From the NCBI RefSeq assembly GCF_000812665.2, contig NZ_CP014327.1, positions 1,703,501-1,767,500 on the forward strand: a stretch of 64,000 nt of DNA, read 5' to 3'. How positions within the stretch are numbered: position 1 is the stretch's first letter; every line of letters begins with the position of its first letter. Source of the DNA: Falsihalocynthiibacter arcticus (GTDB lineage Bacteria; Pseudomonadota; Alphaproteobacteria; Rhodobacterales; Rhodobacteraceae). Made by a program: the position numbers and the translations under genes. Below are positions 35,196 to 44,171 of the stretch, in pieces. The notes beneath the pieces were generated by a model, which worked only from the letters and a program-made list of their open reading frames with translations, was not told the DNA's origin and searched no databases.

Positions 35196-37127
35196 ATGTC
35201 TCAGAGTTTTGGTTCCGCCCAAGCTGTCAATCAGGCCCATGTCAATTTAAGAAACTCACGGGTCCGCTTCCCGAACCTCGCCATGCTTGGATTGGCGGTT
35301 TCAGTTCTATTTTGCAGCACTCTCGCGGGACGTGCTGAACAAGAAGTGATACAGTCCCATGGGATTTCAACGTTTGGAAATCTGAACTACGACGCGGATT
35401 TTGAGAATCTTTCCTATGTGAATCCGGAAGCCCCCAAAGGCGGGGAAATGTCTCTCGCGATCGTCGGATCATTTGATTCGATGAATCCATTTTCGCGCAA
35501 GGGTGATCCTGGTGCTTTGGCAACGATCATGTATGAATCCCTCCTTTCTGGTGTTTCTGATCAAATCGGCTCAAGCTATGGCTTGCTCGCTGAAACCATT
35601 GAGTATCCGGTGGATAAATCGTGGGTGATTTTCCACATGCGTCCCGAGGCCACGTTTTCTGACGGTTCACCTGTAACGGCCAAAGACGTTGAATTCACCT
35701 ACGAGTTGTTTCTGAAAGAGGGGCTGACATCGTATCGCGCGGTACTCTCTCAGCAGGTCGAGAGCGCGGAAATCATTGACGACCACACAATTAAATTCAA
35801 CTTCAAGCCGGACGCCGTGAAGCGGGAAATCATTCAGGCGGTCGGTGGCTTGCCTATTTTTCAGAGCAGCTGGTTTGCAGAAACGGGCGCCATACTGGAT
35901 GAAACGCGCCTCGCCACAGCACTTGGATCGGGGCCTTACATGCGGGGTGAGACCGAAGTCGGCCGCCGCTTGACCTTTGTCCGCAACCCAGAATATTGGG
36001 GTCGCGATTTGCCGATCAACATCGGGCGCTCCAACTTTGATACAATCCGCATAGAGTATTTTGGCGATGATACTGCGGCCTTTGAAGCCCTCAAATCTGG
36101 CGTTGTCCATTTTAGGGTTGAAAACTCGTCCAAAACTTGGGCGACGGGATACAACTTTCCAGCGATTGAAGACGGGACCGTCATTCAGGAAACCGTTTTT
36201 GACGGCACGATTGCTTCTGGGCAAGCGTTTGTTTTCAATCAACGCGGTGAGCGCGCCGAGCGTTTTGGCGACATTCGCGTTCGCGAGGCCTTGGGCCTTA
36301 TGTTCAATTTTGAATGGTCAAATGAAACCCTATTTTATGGCCTGTATGAACGGGTGGATTCGTTGTGGGAAAACTCCGATTTAGAAGCCACAGGATTGCC
36401 CGAAGGCGAAGAATTGGTCTTGCTGGAAAGTATCCGAGACAAATTGCGACCCGAAATCTTTACGGAGCCTGCTGTCATGGCGCCGGTGTCGGGGCAGCGT
36501 CGTTTGGATCGCAAAAACCTGCGCAAGGCCTCCGGGCTTTTGGATGATGCTGGCTGGATTGTTGGCGATGATGGTTTGCGGCGCAACGCCGCGGGTGACA
36601 CGCTTGATGTCGAATTCCTTGAGCGTTCGCCAGCTTTTGACCGCGTGATTTCACCCTATGTCGAGAATTTGCTTGCCCTTGGGGTGAACGCCAAACTGAA
36701 CCGTGTTGATCCTGCGCAATTTAGTGAGCGGCGTCAAAGTTTCGACTATGACGTGATTACGGCACACGAAGGGGGCGGGAATGAACCGGGCGATGAGTTG
36801 CTTCAGCAATTTGGTAGCGAAACAGCGCTAGAAAGCATTTTTAACCCCGCAGGGATCAGCAGCCCTGCCATCGACGCCCTTATTGACGTCATTCGCAACG
36901 CCGAAACCCTTGAAGAGCTGCACGTGGCGACACGCGCATTGGATCGCGTATTGCGGGCCGAAAAATACTTGGTTCCACAATGGTATAAGGATGTTCACAC
37001 GTTTGCGTACTTCGATTTTTACCGCCATCCAGAGGAGATCGCCCCGTTTGATTCGGGCTATCTAGATTACTGGTGGGTGGACGCAGAAAGATATGACGCG
37101 CTCAAAGCATCTGGCGCAATTAAGTAG
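35196..37127 (+). CDS. yejA: YejA-like extracellular solute-binding protein (family 5)
   Basis: 643 aa periplasmic binding protein of the peptide/nickel class. N-terminal signal segment (LAMLGLAVSVLFCSTLAGRA, about residues 28-47), then HGISTFGNLNYDADFENLSYVNPEAPKGGEMSLA, typical of YejA, and the family-5 region TFSDGSPVTAKDVEFTYELF. First gene of a yejABEF operon; in enterobacteria the system imports microcin C and peptides. GGAGG precedes ATG 35196. The signal peptide has a long n-region, so an internal start cannot be ruled out. Confidence 0.9.
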   Translation: MSQSFGSAQAVNQAHVNLRNSRVRFPNLAMLGLAVSVLFCSTLAGRAEQEVIQSHGISTFGNLNYDADFENLSYVNPEAPKGGEMSLAIVGSFDSMNPFSRKGDPGALATIMYESLLSGVSDQIGSSYGLLAETIEYPVDKSWVIFHMRPEATFSDGSPVTAKDVEFTYELFLKEGLTSYRAVLSQQVESAEIIDDHTIKFNFKPDAVKREIIQAVGGLPIFQSSWFAETGAILDETRLATALGSGPYMRGETEVGRRLTFVRNPEYWGRDLPINIGRSNFDTIRIEYFGDDTAAFEALKSGVVHFRVENSSKTWATGYNFPAIEDGTVIQETVFDGTIASGQAFVFNQRGERAERFGDIRVREALGLMFNFEWSNETLFYGLYERVDSLWENSDLEATGLPEGEELVLLESIRDKLRPEIFTEPAVMAPVSGQRRLDRKNLRKASGLLDDAGWIVGDDGLRRNAAGDTLDVEFLERSPAFDRVISPYVENLLALGVNAKLNRVDPAQFSERRQSFDYDVITAHEGGGNEPGDELLQQFGSETALESIFNPAGISSPAIDALIDVIRNAETLEELHVATRALDRVLRAEKYLVPQWYKDVHTFAYFDFYRHPEEIAPFDSGYLDYWWVDAERYDALKASGAIK

Positions 37128-37142
37128 AGCTGGGAGCAAGTC

Positions 37143-38234
37143 ATGGGTGCGTATATTCTTCGTCGGCTTCTGCTGATTATTCCAACGTTGTTCGGCATTA
37201 TGGTCGTGAATTTCACGCTGACGCAATTCGTACCCGGCGGGCCGATTGAACAAATCCTTGCCGAGCTTGAGGGAGAAGGGGACGTATTTAAGTCGATCTC
37301 CGGCTCTGGTGGTGATGCTGGAATATCAGATTCCTCGCTTGATGTTGGTAGCAAATATATCGGCGCCCGTGGCCTTCCCCCCGAAGCGATTGCGGAGTTG
37401 GAGCGCCAGTTTGGGTTTGATAAACCACCGCTTGAGCGTTTCTTCACCATGATGTGGAATTATATCCGGCTTGATTTTGGCGAAAGCTATAACCACGATC
37501 AAAAAGTGCTGGATTTGGTGTGGGAAAAACTACCGGTTTCGATTTCACTTGGGCTTTGGTCGACGCTCATTGCCTATGCAATCTCGATTCCGCTGGGCAT
37601 CAAAAAGGCCGTTTCTGATGGTAGCCGTTTTGATACCTTCACCAGCGGCATTATCATTGTTGCCTATGCATTGCCCGGTTTCCTGATCGCCATCCTGCTG
37701 ATCGTGCTTTTTGCGGGGGGCTCCTATTGGCAGATTTTCCCGCTTCGGGGGCTGACTTCGGATAATTTTGATAGTCTAAGTCTGGGCGGCAAAGTCCTTG
37801 ATTATTTCTGGCACATCGCGTTGCCAACGATTGCCATGTCTATTGCATCCTTTGCTGGCCTGACGCTTCTGACAAAAAACAGTTTTCTTGACGAGGTGCG
37901 CAAACAATACGTCGTGACTGCGCGCGCAAAAGGCCTGTCGGAGTCGCGCGTTCTATATGGGCATATTTTCCGCAATGCGATGCTCATCGTGATCTCCGGA
38001 TTTCCCGCGCTTTTCCTCTCGGTTTTTCTGACGGGGTCGGTGATTATCGAAACGATTTTCTCGCTCGACGGGTTAGGCCGTCTAGGGTTTGAAGCCGCCG
38101 TAAAACGCGACTTTGCCCTCGTGTTCGGAACGTTGTTTTTCTTTGGATTGATCGGGCTAATCATCGGAATTATTTCGGATTTGATGTATGTGTACGTGGA
38201 CCCAAGGATCGATTTCGAAAGCAGGGGAGACTAA
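37143..38234 (+). CDS. yejB: Peptide ABC transporter permease YejB
   Basis: 363 aa inner-membrane permease of the DppB type. N-terminal helix ([22 protein letters not shown]), [16 protein letters not shown], and five further helices, with the EAA loop in [21 protein letters not shown]. The extra acidic periplasmic insertion after the first helix is normal for YejB. Sixteen bases after yejA and two before yejE. Confidence 0.93.
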   Translation: MGAYILRRLLLIIPTLFGIMVVNFTLTQFVPGGPIEQILAELEGEGDVFKSISGSGGDAGISDSSLDVGSKYIGARGLPPEAIAELERQFGFDKPPLERFFTMMWNYIRLDFGESYNHDQKVLDLVWEKLPVSISLGLWSTLIAYAISIPLGIKKAVSDGSRFDTFTSGIIIVAYALPGFLIAILLIVLFAGGSYWQIFPLRGLTSDNFDSLSLGGKVLDYFWHIALPTIAMSIASFAGLTLLTKNSFLDEVRKQYVVTARAKGLSESRVLYGHIFRNAMLIVISGFPALFLSVFLTGSVIIETIFSLDGLGRLGFEAAVKRDFALVFGTLFFFGLIGLIIGIISDLMYVYVDPRIDFESRGD

Positions 38235-38236
38235 AG

Positions 38237-39343
38237 ATGAAGCTCTCACCGCTGAACCAACGCCGCTGGTCAAACTTCCGCAAAAATCGCCGCGCGTTCT
38301 ATTCGTTGATTATTTTCGCCGTGCTTTTTGGACTGTCCTTGTTCGCAGAATTTATCGCGAATGATAAGCCAATTTTGGTCAAGTATCGGGGTGAGTTTTA
38401 CGTCCCAATATTCAACGTTTACTCGGAAGAGACATTCGGAGGGGATTTGCCCGTCGCTGCCGATTACGCTTGGATTAGTCAGAAATGTTTGATCAAGACA
38501 GGCGGCAATCTCGACTGTTATGATACGCCTGAAGAAACAATGTTAGACGCGGAAGACGGCGAAATTGCGGGTGAAAATATCGACAGGGGCTGGATGATTT
38601 GGCCCCTCATTCCCAACAATTACCGCAACCAAGTGAATCGCCCCGGCGCCGCTCCTTCGCCGCCTGATCGCTACAATTGGCTCGGTACCGATGACACAAA
38701 ACGCGATGTTTTGGCGCGGGTGATTTACGGGTTCCGCCTGTCGATCCTTTTTACCCTTGTCGTTACGGGCATTTCTTCGGTTCTTGGGATCGTCGCGGGT
38801 GCGGTACAGGGGTATTTTGGTGGACGCGTTGACCTCATTTTTCAAAGGCTCCTTGAGATTTGGGGCTCAACCCCAAGCCTCTACGTCATCATCATCCTGT
38901 TCGCCGTTTTAGGGCGAAGTTTTTGGCTATTGGTCTTTGTGATGATCCTCTTTGGCTGGCCCGCCCTTGTGGGGGTTGTTCGAGCCGAATTCTTGCGGGC
39001 ACGCAACTTTGAATACGTGCGCGCGGCGCGGGCATTGGGCGTTTCCAATCGCGTGATTATGTTCCGCCATATGCTGCCGAACGCTATGGTCGCGACCCTG
39101 ACGTTAATGCCGTTCATCATTACCGGCACAATCGGAAGCCTCGCGGGCCTCGATTTCCTCGGATATGGATTGCCGTCTTCGTCGCCGTCCCTCGGCGAGT
39201 TGACTCAGCAAGCCAAGCAAAACCTTCAAGCTCCGTGGCTGGCCTTCTCGGCGTTTTTCACCTTCACTATCATGCTGTCACTCCTCGTCTTTATTTTCGA
39301 GGGAATCCGCGACGCATTTGACCCCCGAAAGGTGTTCCAATGA
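38237..39343 (+). CDS. yejE: Peptide ABC transporter permease YejE
   Basis: 368 aa DppC-type permease. N-terminal RRWSNFRKNRRAFYSLIIF precedes the first helix. A periplasmic region follows with the typical YNWLGTDDTKRDVLARVIYG, then helices and the EAA loop VRAARALGVSNRVIMFRHMLPNA. The stop overlaps the yejF start by four bases. Confidence 0.93.
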   Translation: MKLSPLNQRRWSNFRKNRRAFYSLIIFAVLFGLSLFAEFIANDKPILVKYRGEFYVPIFNVYSEETFGGDLPVAADYAWISQKCLIKTGGNLDCYDTPEETMLDAEDGEIAGENIDRGWMIWPLIPNNYRNQVNRPGAAPSPPDRYNWLGTDDTKRDVLARVIYGFRLSILFTLVVTGISSVLGIVAGAVQGYFGGRVDLIFQRLLEIWGSTPSLYVIIILFAVLGRSFWLLVFVMILFGWPALVGVVRAEFLRARNFEYVRAARALGVSNRVIMFRHMLPNAMVATLTLMPFIITGTIGSLAGLDFLGYGLPSSSPSLGELTQQAKQNLQAPWLAFSAFFTFTIMLSLLVFIFEGIRDAFDPRKVFQ

Positions 39344-40941
39344 AGACCGCACTTCAAGTCCGCAACCTCCACATCGGCTTCATGCAGGACGGCGTTTTAA
39401 ATGAGGCCGTCAAAGGGGTTTCCTTTGAGGTCGGTGAAGGCGAAACCGTCGCGTTGGTTGGGGAATCTGGATCGGGAAAGTCGATCACTGCGTTGTCCAC
39501 TGTGTCGCTTCTGCCAGAAAGTGCTCGGATTTCAGGCTCCGTTATCTATCAAGGGACGGAAATGATCGGCGCCCCCGATAAAGATCTGCGACGTGTGCGG
39601 GGAAATGATATTAGCTTTATTTTCCAAGAGCCTATGACTTCGCTTAATCCTCTACATACCATCGAAAAACAGTTGGTTGAGGGCATCGCCTTGCATCAGG
39701 GACTGACGGGAAAGGCTGCGCGGGATCGCGTTGTTGAACTGTTGGAAAAGGTTGGAATCCCAGACCCGCGCGGTCGACTTGATGCGTACCCCCACCAACT
39801 TTCTGGTGGCCAACGGCAGCGTGTGATGATCGCAATGGCCCTCGCGAACGGACCGGAGCTTCTGATTGCAGATGAGCCAACAACGGCTTTGGATGTGACC
39901 ATTCAAGCACAAATCCTTGAGCTTTTATCGGAGCTTAAAAAGAGCGAGAACATGAGCCTTTTGTTCATCACCCACGATCTGGGGATTGTGCGCAAAATCG
40001 CGGATCGGGTAGTGGTGATGCGCAATGGCGAGGTCGTAGAGACGGGCCCAACAGCCGAGATATTTGACGCGCCCAAGCATCCCTACACAAAACAATTGCT
40101 CGATGCGGAGCCCGCGGGGCGGCCAGAACCTGTACTTTCTGATGCAAAGCCATTGATTAAAACCACGGACTTGCGGATTTGGTTCCCGATTCACAAAGGG
40201 TTCCTCAAGCGTACTGTTGGGCACATCAAAGCTGTCAATCAGGCGAGCCTTTCGGTGCGTTCGGGGGAAACCCTCGGGATCGTTGGCGAGTCGGGGTCGG
40301 GTAAAACGACCCTCGCGCTCGCTATCATGCGGCTCATTCAATCACAGGGTCATATTGAGTTTGATGGGCGGGCGATTGACTCCCTTAAAAATCGCGACAT
40401 GACTCCGTTGCGCCGCGATATGCAGATTGTGTTTCAGGACCCGTTCGGCTCCCTATCACCACGCATGACCGCAGGTCAGATTATTGCCGAAGGTTTGGCG
40501 ATCCACGACGTGGCGCAAGGCCGCGCGCCCTTGGATTTGGTCAAAGAAATGATGCTGGAAACGGGGCTTGATCCGGCCACCATTGATCGCTATCCGCACG
40601 AGTTCTCGGGTGGGCAACGCCAACGTATTGCCATCGCGCGTGCGATGATTTTGCGACCAAAACTTGTGGTGCTTGATGAGCCAACTTCGGCCTTAGACCG
40701 GACTGTTCAGCAACAAATCATTGCGCTTCTGCGAGATCTTCAGAAGAAATATCAACTGGGATATTTGTTCATCAGCCATGACCTTAAAGTTGTTCGCACC
40801 CTCAGTCATAAAGTGATCGTTATGAAAAATGGCGATGTGGTCGAAGCAGGGACGAGCGATCAGATATTCGAAAACCCGACAACGGAATACACCCGCGCTC
40901 TTATTGCTGCTGCTCTAGATCTGAACGTAACCTCGGCCTAA
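39340..40941 (+). CDS. yejF: Peptide ABC transporter ATP-binding protein YejF, dual ATPase
   Basis: 533 aa with two ABC domains fused. Domain 1: Walker A GESGSGKS, signature [16 protein letters not shown], Walker [15 protein letters not shown]. Domain 2 from about residue 270: Walker [15 protein letters not shown], signature [16 protein letters not shown], Walker [13 protein letters not shown]. Powers the YejBE permease. The tail overlaps hemN by four bases and lies in a stem-loop. Confidence 0.94.
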   Translation: MKTALQVRNLHIGFMQDGVLNEAVKGVSFEVGEGETVALVGESGSGKSITALSTVSLLPESARISGSVIYQGTEMIGAPDKDLRRVRGNDISFIFQEPMTSLNPLHTIEKQLVEGIALHQGLTGKAARDRVVELLEKVGIPDPRGRLDAYPHQLSGGQRQRVMIAMALANGPELLIADEPTTALDVTIQAQILELLSELKKSENMSLLFITHDLGIVRKIADRVVVMRNGEVVETGPTAEIFDAPKHPYTKQLLDAEPAGRPEPVLSDAKPLIKTTDLRIWFPIHKGFLKRTVGHIKAVNQASLSVRSGETLGIVGESGSGKTTLALAIMRLIQSQGHIEFDGRAIDSLKNRDMTPLRRDMQIVFQDPFGSLSPRMTAGQIIAEGLAIHDVAQGRAPLDLVKEMMLETGLDPATIDRYPHEFSGGQRQRIAIARAMILRPKLVVLDEPTSALDRTVQQQIIALLRDLQKKYQLGYLFISHDLKVVRTLSHKVIVMKNGDVVEAGTSDQIFENPTTEYTRALIAAALDLNVTSA

Positions 40942-40950
40942 ACGGCCGAG
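40932..40950. terminator. Stem-loop over the yejF and hemN stop codons
   Basis: CTCGGCC (40932-40938) pairs with GGCCGAG (40944-40950), with a five-base loop that contains both stop codons of the overlapping convergent genes. Likely a shared terminator, though a T-run is absent close to the stem. Confidence 0.5.
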
Positions 40951-42293
40951 CTATGGCCTGTTTTAGAGAGGGCGTAGGCGTCAAAGGCGCGTGCGATGAC
41001 TCGTGTGAGAGGCCGGAATGCAGGCGGTATTTCAAGTACGCCATTCGATAGGGTGACTACGTCGGAAAACTGTGAAGCCACGGGTTCTATTAGGAGCAAT
41101 ATTTCCGCTTTTTGCAGCCCGAATTCCTTGGCAATCTGACCCGTATCTATTTTAAAGTCGCACATCAGAACTTCAATCAACCGACCGCGCAGTTTATCGT
41201 TGGCAGAAAAACTATGGCCTTTTTTCGTTGAAAAATTCCCACCACGGATGGCCGCGATATGTTGCGAAGTTGCTGCAGCGTTCTGGGTATATCCCTGAGG
41301 AAAGCGGGAGATCGATGATGCCCCAAGCCCGATCAGCACATCCGACGTGTCCTCGGTATAACCTTGAAAATTCCGCCGCAGTCTACCCGCTTTTTGGGCG
41401 ATACTGAGACCGTCGGAGGGCAGGGCGAAATGGTCGATCCCTACGGCGGTATACCCGTCCCATTCAAATAATTTCCGAGCAACTTCAAATAAGGCCAAAC
41501 GTTCTTGAGGGGAGGGCAGGGCCTCCTCGGGGATCATGTTTTGACGACGCGCCATCCAAGGCACATGGGCGTAGCCATAGAGCGCTACTCGGTCCGGTGA
41601 AAGCGAGAGTAATTTTTGCACGCTTTGGGTGATTTTTTCAGGTGTTTGGTGCGGCAAACCATAGAGAATATCGGCATTGAGCGATGCGATACCGCGTGCG
41701 CGGATTGCAGTGATGGCGGATTCTGTGAGCTCGTAGCTTTGCTCACGGCCAATTGTTTTTTGGATTTCTGGGTCGAAGTCCTGAACGCCAATTGAGGCCC
41801 GATTCATACCCGCTTTTGCAAGGGCATCCAAACGCGCGTCGTCAATTTCGTTGGGATCGATTTCAACCGAAAACTCCCCATCCGGCGCGAGGGGGGCGAC
41901 GCTGTAAATCGCCTCCGCCAGTTCCGTCATCATGTCGGGAGCGAGGAGAGTCGGCGTACCACCGCCCCAGTGAAGCCGCTCGAGGGTAACGCCTTTTGGC
42001 AACGTCGCCCGCAGCAATTCGATCTCGGCTTTTAGGACCTCAAGGTAGGCGCGCACTGGCGCATCCGATGTTGTTCCTTGGGTGCGACAGGCGCAAAACC
42101 AACACAGGCGTCGACAAAACGGCACATGCACATAAAGCGAAATCTGCCGCCCTTCCGGGATCGCGAAAATCCAGTTCACGAAAGTCTCGGGCCCAACGTC
42201 AGCGGAAAAATGTGGCGAGGTCGGATAACTGGTGTAACGCGGCACGCGCGCGTCGAAAAGTCCGTGACGGGCAAGTTGTATATTTTGTTCCAT
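40938..42293 (-). CDS. hemN: Oxygen-independent coproporphyrinogen III oxidase
   Basis: 451 aa radical-SAM enzyme that converts coproporphyrinogen III to protoporphyrinogen IX without oxygen. The [4Fe-4S] motif CRRLCWFC (CX3CX2C, about residue 58) sits in YVHVPFCRRLCWFCACR; RLHWGGGTPTLL, SVEIDPNEID and SIGVQDFDPEIQ complete the core. A C-terminal HemN domain is present. Divergent from fnrL with one FNR-type box between them. The window also carries the oxygen-dependent HemF, so both alternatives are encoded. Confidence 0.94.
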   Translation of the reverse strand: MEQNIQLARHGLFDARVPRYTSYPTSPHFSADVGPETFVNWIFAIPEGRQISLYVHVPFCRRLCWFCACRTQGTTSDAPVRAYLEVLKAEIELLRATLPKGVTLERLHWGGGTPTLLAPDMMTELAEAIYSVAPLAPDGEFSVEIDPNEIDDARLDALAKAGMNRASIGVQDFDPEIQKTIGREQSYELTESAITAIRARGIASLNADILYGLPHQTPEKITQSVQKLLSLSPDRVALYGYAHVPWMARRQNMIPEEALPSPQERLALFEVARKLFEWDGYTAVGIDHFALPSDGLSIAQKAGRLRRNFQGYTEDTSDVLIGLGASSISRFPQGYTQNAAATSQHIAAIRGGNFSTKKGHSFSANDKLRGRLIEVLMCDFKIDTGQIAKEFGLQKAEILLLIEPVASQFSDVVTLSNGVLEIPPAFRPLTRVIARAFDAYALSKTGHSSAV

Positions 42294-42298
42294 CCAGA

Positions 42299-42311
42299 TA
42301 CCCTAAGGGTA
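42299..42311. repeat. Palindrome TACCCTAAGGGTA upstream of hemN
   Basis: Six-base arms around a single central base, six bases before the hemN start codon. It could be an operator or simply part of the promoter; no known factor is assigned. Confidence 0.4.
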
Positions 42312-42328
42312 GTCTGGGCGGTACGGCT

Positions 42329-42342
42329 TTGACTCAAATCAA
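42329..42342. promoter_or_regulatory. FNR-type box between hemN and fnrL
   Basis: TTGAC-TCAA-ATCAA, one change from the TTGAT-N4-ATCAA consensus. Its centre is about 42 bases from the hemN start and about 21 from the fnrL start. Activation of hemN at the usual -41.5 position would put the transcript start next to the hemN ATG; for fnrL the site would more likely repress. Confidence 0.75.
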
Positions 42343-42356
42343 ATTGCGAGACCGTA

Positions 42357-43103
42357 ATGAGACCAGCCGACACAGTTATGAACTTTAGTTCTTGTGGCGA
42401 TTGCCCAATTCGCGAACGTGCGGTTTGTGCACGGTGCGAACCTGACGAATTGGATGTGCTTGAGAAAATTAAATATTACCGGAGCTATGAGGCGGGTCAG
42501 ACGGTTGTTTGGGCGGGGGACCGCATGGATTTTGTGGCGTCTGTTGTGTCTGGAATCGCATGTTTAAGCCAGACTATGGAAGATGGCCGCACGCAGATGG
42601 TTGGCCTTTTGCTTCCATCAGATTTTGTCGGACGTCCCGGTCGCGCGATTGCCGCCTATGAGGTGACAGCGACCACGGATCTTGTAATGTGCTGTTTTCG
42701 CAAGAAACCATTTGAGGATTTGGTTGAGTCCACCCCTGCAATTTCCCGCCGTTTGCTGGAAATGACGCTGGATGAGTTGGACGCTGCGCGGGAATGGATG
42801 CTGCTTTTGGGGCGCAAAACAGCCCGCGAGAAAATCTCCAGTCTCTTTGCTATCATTGGTCAGCGCAGCACGCCGTTTTCGGGCGAGGGCATGCGGACAA
42901 CGTTGGAGTTTGATTTGCCGCTCACCCGTGAAGCGATGGGGGATTACTTGGGTTTGACGATTGAAACCGTGAGTCGCCAAATTACAGCGCTCAAGAAAAG
43001 CGGTGTCATCGAACTCGACGGTAAGCGCCACGTTCGGATTCCAGACTTTCAACGATTGCTAGCTGAAGCCGGAGATGATTCGGATGGAGGAATGCCCTCA
43101 TAG
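42357..43103 (+). CDS. fnrL: Oxygen-sensing Crp/Fnr regulator FnrL
   Basis: 248 aa. The N-terminal cysteines C13, C16, C24 and C27 (SSCGDCPIRERAVCARC), with a further Cys in DLVMCCFRKK, match FNR [4Fe-4S] ligands. A cyclic-nucleotide-binding-like domain (AGQTVVWAGDRMDFVASVVSGIACLSQ) and a C-terminal helix-turn-helix LTREAMGDYLGLTIETVSRQITALKKSG with the FNR-type E..SR recognition helix follow. It activates microaerobic genes, presumably the FNR boxes found in this window. Start at 42357; 42378 is an alternative that keeps all cysteines. Confidence 0.94.
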   Translation: MRPADTVMNFSSCGDCPIRERAVCARCEPDELDVLEKIKYYRSYEAGQTVVWAGDRMDFVASVVSGIACLSQTMEDGRTQMVGLLLPSDFVGRPGRAIAAYEVTATTDLVMCCFRKKPFEDLVESTPAISRRLLEMTLDELDAAREWMLLLGRKTAREKISSLFAIIGQRSTPFSGEGMRTTLEFDLPLTREAMGDYLGLTIETVSRQITALKKSGVIELDGKRHVRIPDFQRLLAEAGDDSDGGMPS

Positions 43104-43108
43104 GCAAA

Positions 43109-43133
43109 TTGGGCGGAAAAAACTCCCGCCCAA
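43109..43133. terminator. Bidirectional terminator between fnrL and usp
   Basis: TTGGGCGG (43109-43116) pairs with CCGCCCAA (43126-43133); the loop contains AAAAAA. It lies in the 37-base gap between convergent genes. Confidence 0.65.
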
Positions 43134-43140
43134 AGCGTTC

Positions 43141-43980
43141 CTAGTGCGCCATAAATACTGGTACTTCAGTTCGTTCAAGCATGTGACGCGTGGCGCCGCC
43201 TAAGATGGCTTCGCGGAAACGTGAATGGCCATAGGCCCCCATGACCAACATATCCGCATCGGTATCCACGATATGGCGGGTTAAAACATCCGCGACACGC
43301 GGTAGGGATTTTGCGAGCACGGAAATCTCGGCCTTCACGCCATGACGAGCCAGCATTTGCGACAACGGACCACCGGGGTCTGAGCGATTGGCCCCATGGG
43401 CAGGTGGGTCAATTATCGTGATATTTACTAAATCCGCAGAGATCATAAGGGGCAGAGCGGCACGAATTGCGTTCAGAGCTTCTAGGCTCTCATTCCACGC
43501 AACCACGATCCGCTTGGGCTTAACAGCCGATTTGGCTTTGTCCGGCACAATAATGGTCGACGCGTGCCCTTCAAACAAGGCCGACTCTAAGAGAGCTTCG
43601 TCTTGACCGCCGCGCCCTTCACCATAGGGTTTTGGAAGAATAACAACGTCAGAAAAGCGCGCGTGAATTGAGACGAGACGCGCAAGGCTGGGCAAAGCGA
43701 CGGTGGCTTTGTCGACTGCCCAAGTAAATGGCGACCCTTCTAGAGTTTTGCGCGTCCACGCTTCGCTTTTTCCAGCGTCTTCTTGGGCGTGCGCAAAGGC
43801 TTCTTGCTGGATCAGAGCATTGGCGCCTGCGTAATAATACCCTACTTGAGTGCGGTCGATCCCAAGGCAAAACGCATCCAAGTGACCGTTTTGCTCGGTT
43901 GTCATATTTGCCGCATAGCTAAGAGCTGCAGCACTGGTTATTGAATCCGTCATAAACGTAAGGATTGATTTATAGGCCAT
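43141..43980 (-). CDS. Universal stress protein
   Basis: 279 aa UspA-family protein. N-terminal half YKSILTFMTDSITSAAALSYAANM; C-terminal half KPKRIVVAWNESLEALNAIRAALPLM with the nucleotide-binding tail MGAYGHSRFREAILGGATRHML (G-x2-G-like pattern). Located between fnrL and ccoN with an FNR-type box 57 bases upstream, so probably induced at low oxygen. Divergent from ccoN. Confidence 0.88.
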   Translation of the reverse strand: MAYKSILTFMTDSITSAAALSYAANMTTEQNGHLDAFCLGIDRTQVGYYYAGANALIQQEAFAHAQEDAGKSEAWTRKTLEGSPFTWAVDKATVALPSLARLVSIHARFSDVVILPKPYGEGRGGQDEALLESALFEGHASTIIVPDKAKSAVKPKRIVVAWNESLEALNAIRAALPLMISADLVNITIIDPPAHGANRSDPGGPLSQMLARHGVKAEISVLAKSLPRVADVLTRHIVDTDADMLVMGAYGHSRFREAILGGATRHMLERTEVPVFMAH

Positions 43981-44036
43981 GGGGGGTCTCCTTCTATGTT
44001 GTATGTGGATACTAGGAGGATGTGCGTTGTTGTTCT

Positions 44037-44050
44037 TTGACCTCGATCAA
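44037..44050. promoter_or_regulatory. FNR-type box, usp side
   Basis: TTGAC-CTCG-ATCAA. Read toward usp, a start 41.5 bases from its centre would be near 44002, and TAGTAT (minus strand, 44014-44009) sits where a -10 element is expected. Confidence 0.7.
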
Positions 44051-44067
44051 CCTTTTGATGGCATGAA

Positions 44068-44081
44068 TTGACATGGATCAA
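44068..44081. promoter_or_regulatory. FNR-type box, ccoN side
   Basis: TTGAC-ATGG-ATCAA. Centre 44074.5 predicts a transcript start near 44116, with GATACC (44103-44108) near the -10 position; ccoN begins at 44172. Confidence 0.75.
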
Positions 44082-44171
44082 AGCGCGCCCTTAGGCTGGA
44101 AAGATACCAAAAATTATAAGAACGCACCGGCATGACCAGAATCATGACGGGAATGGACGAAGGGACAGAAA

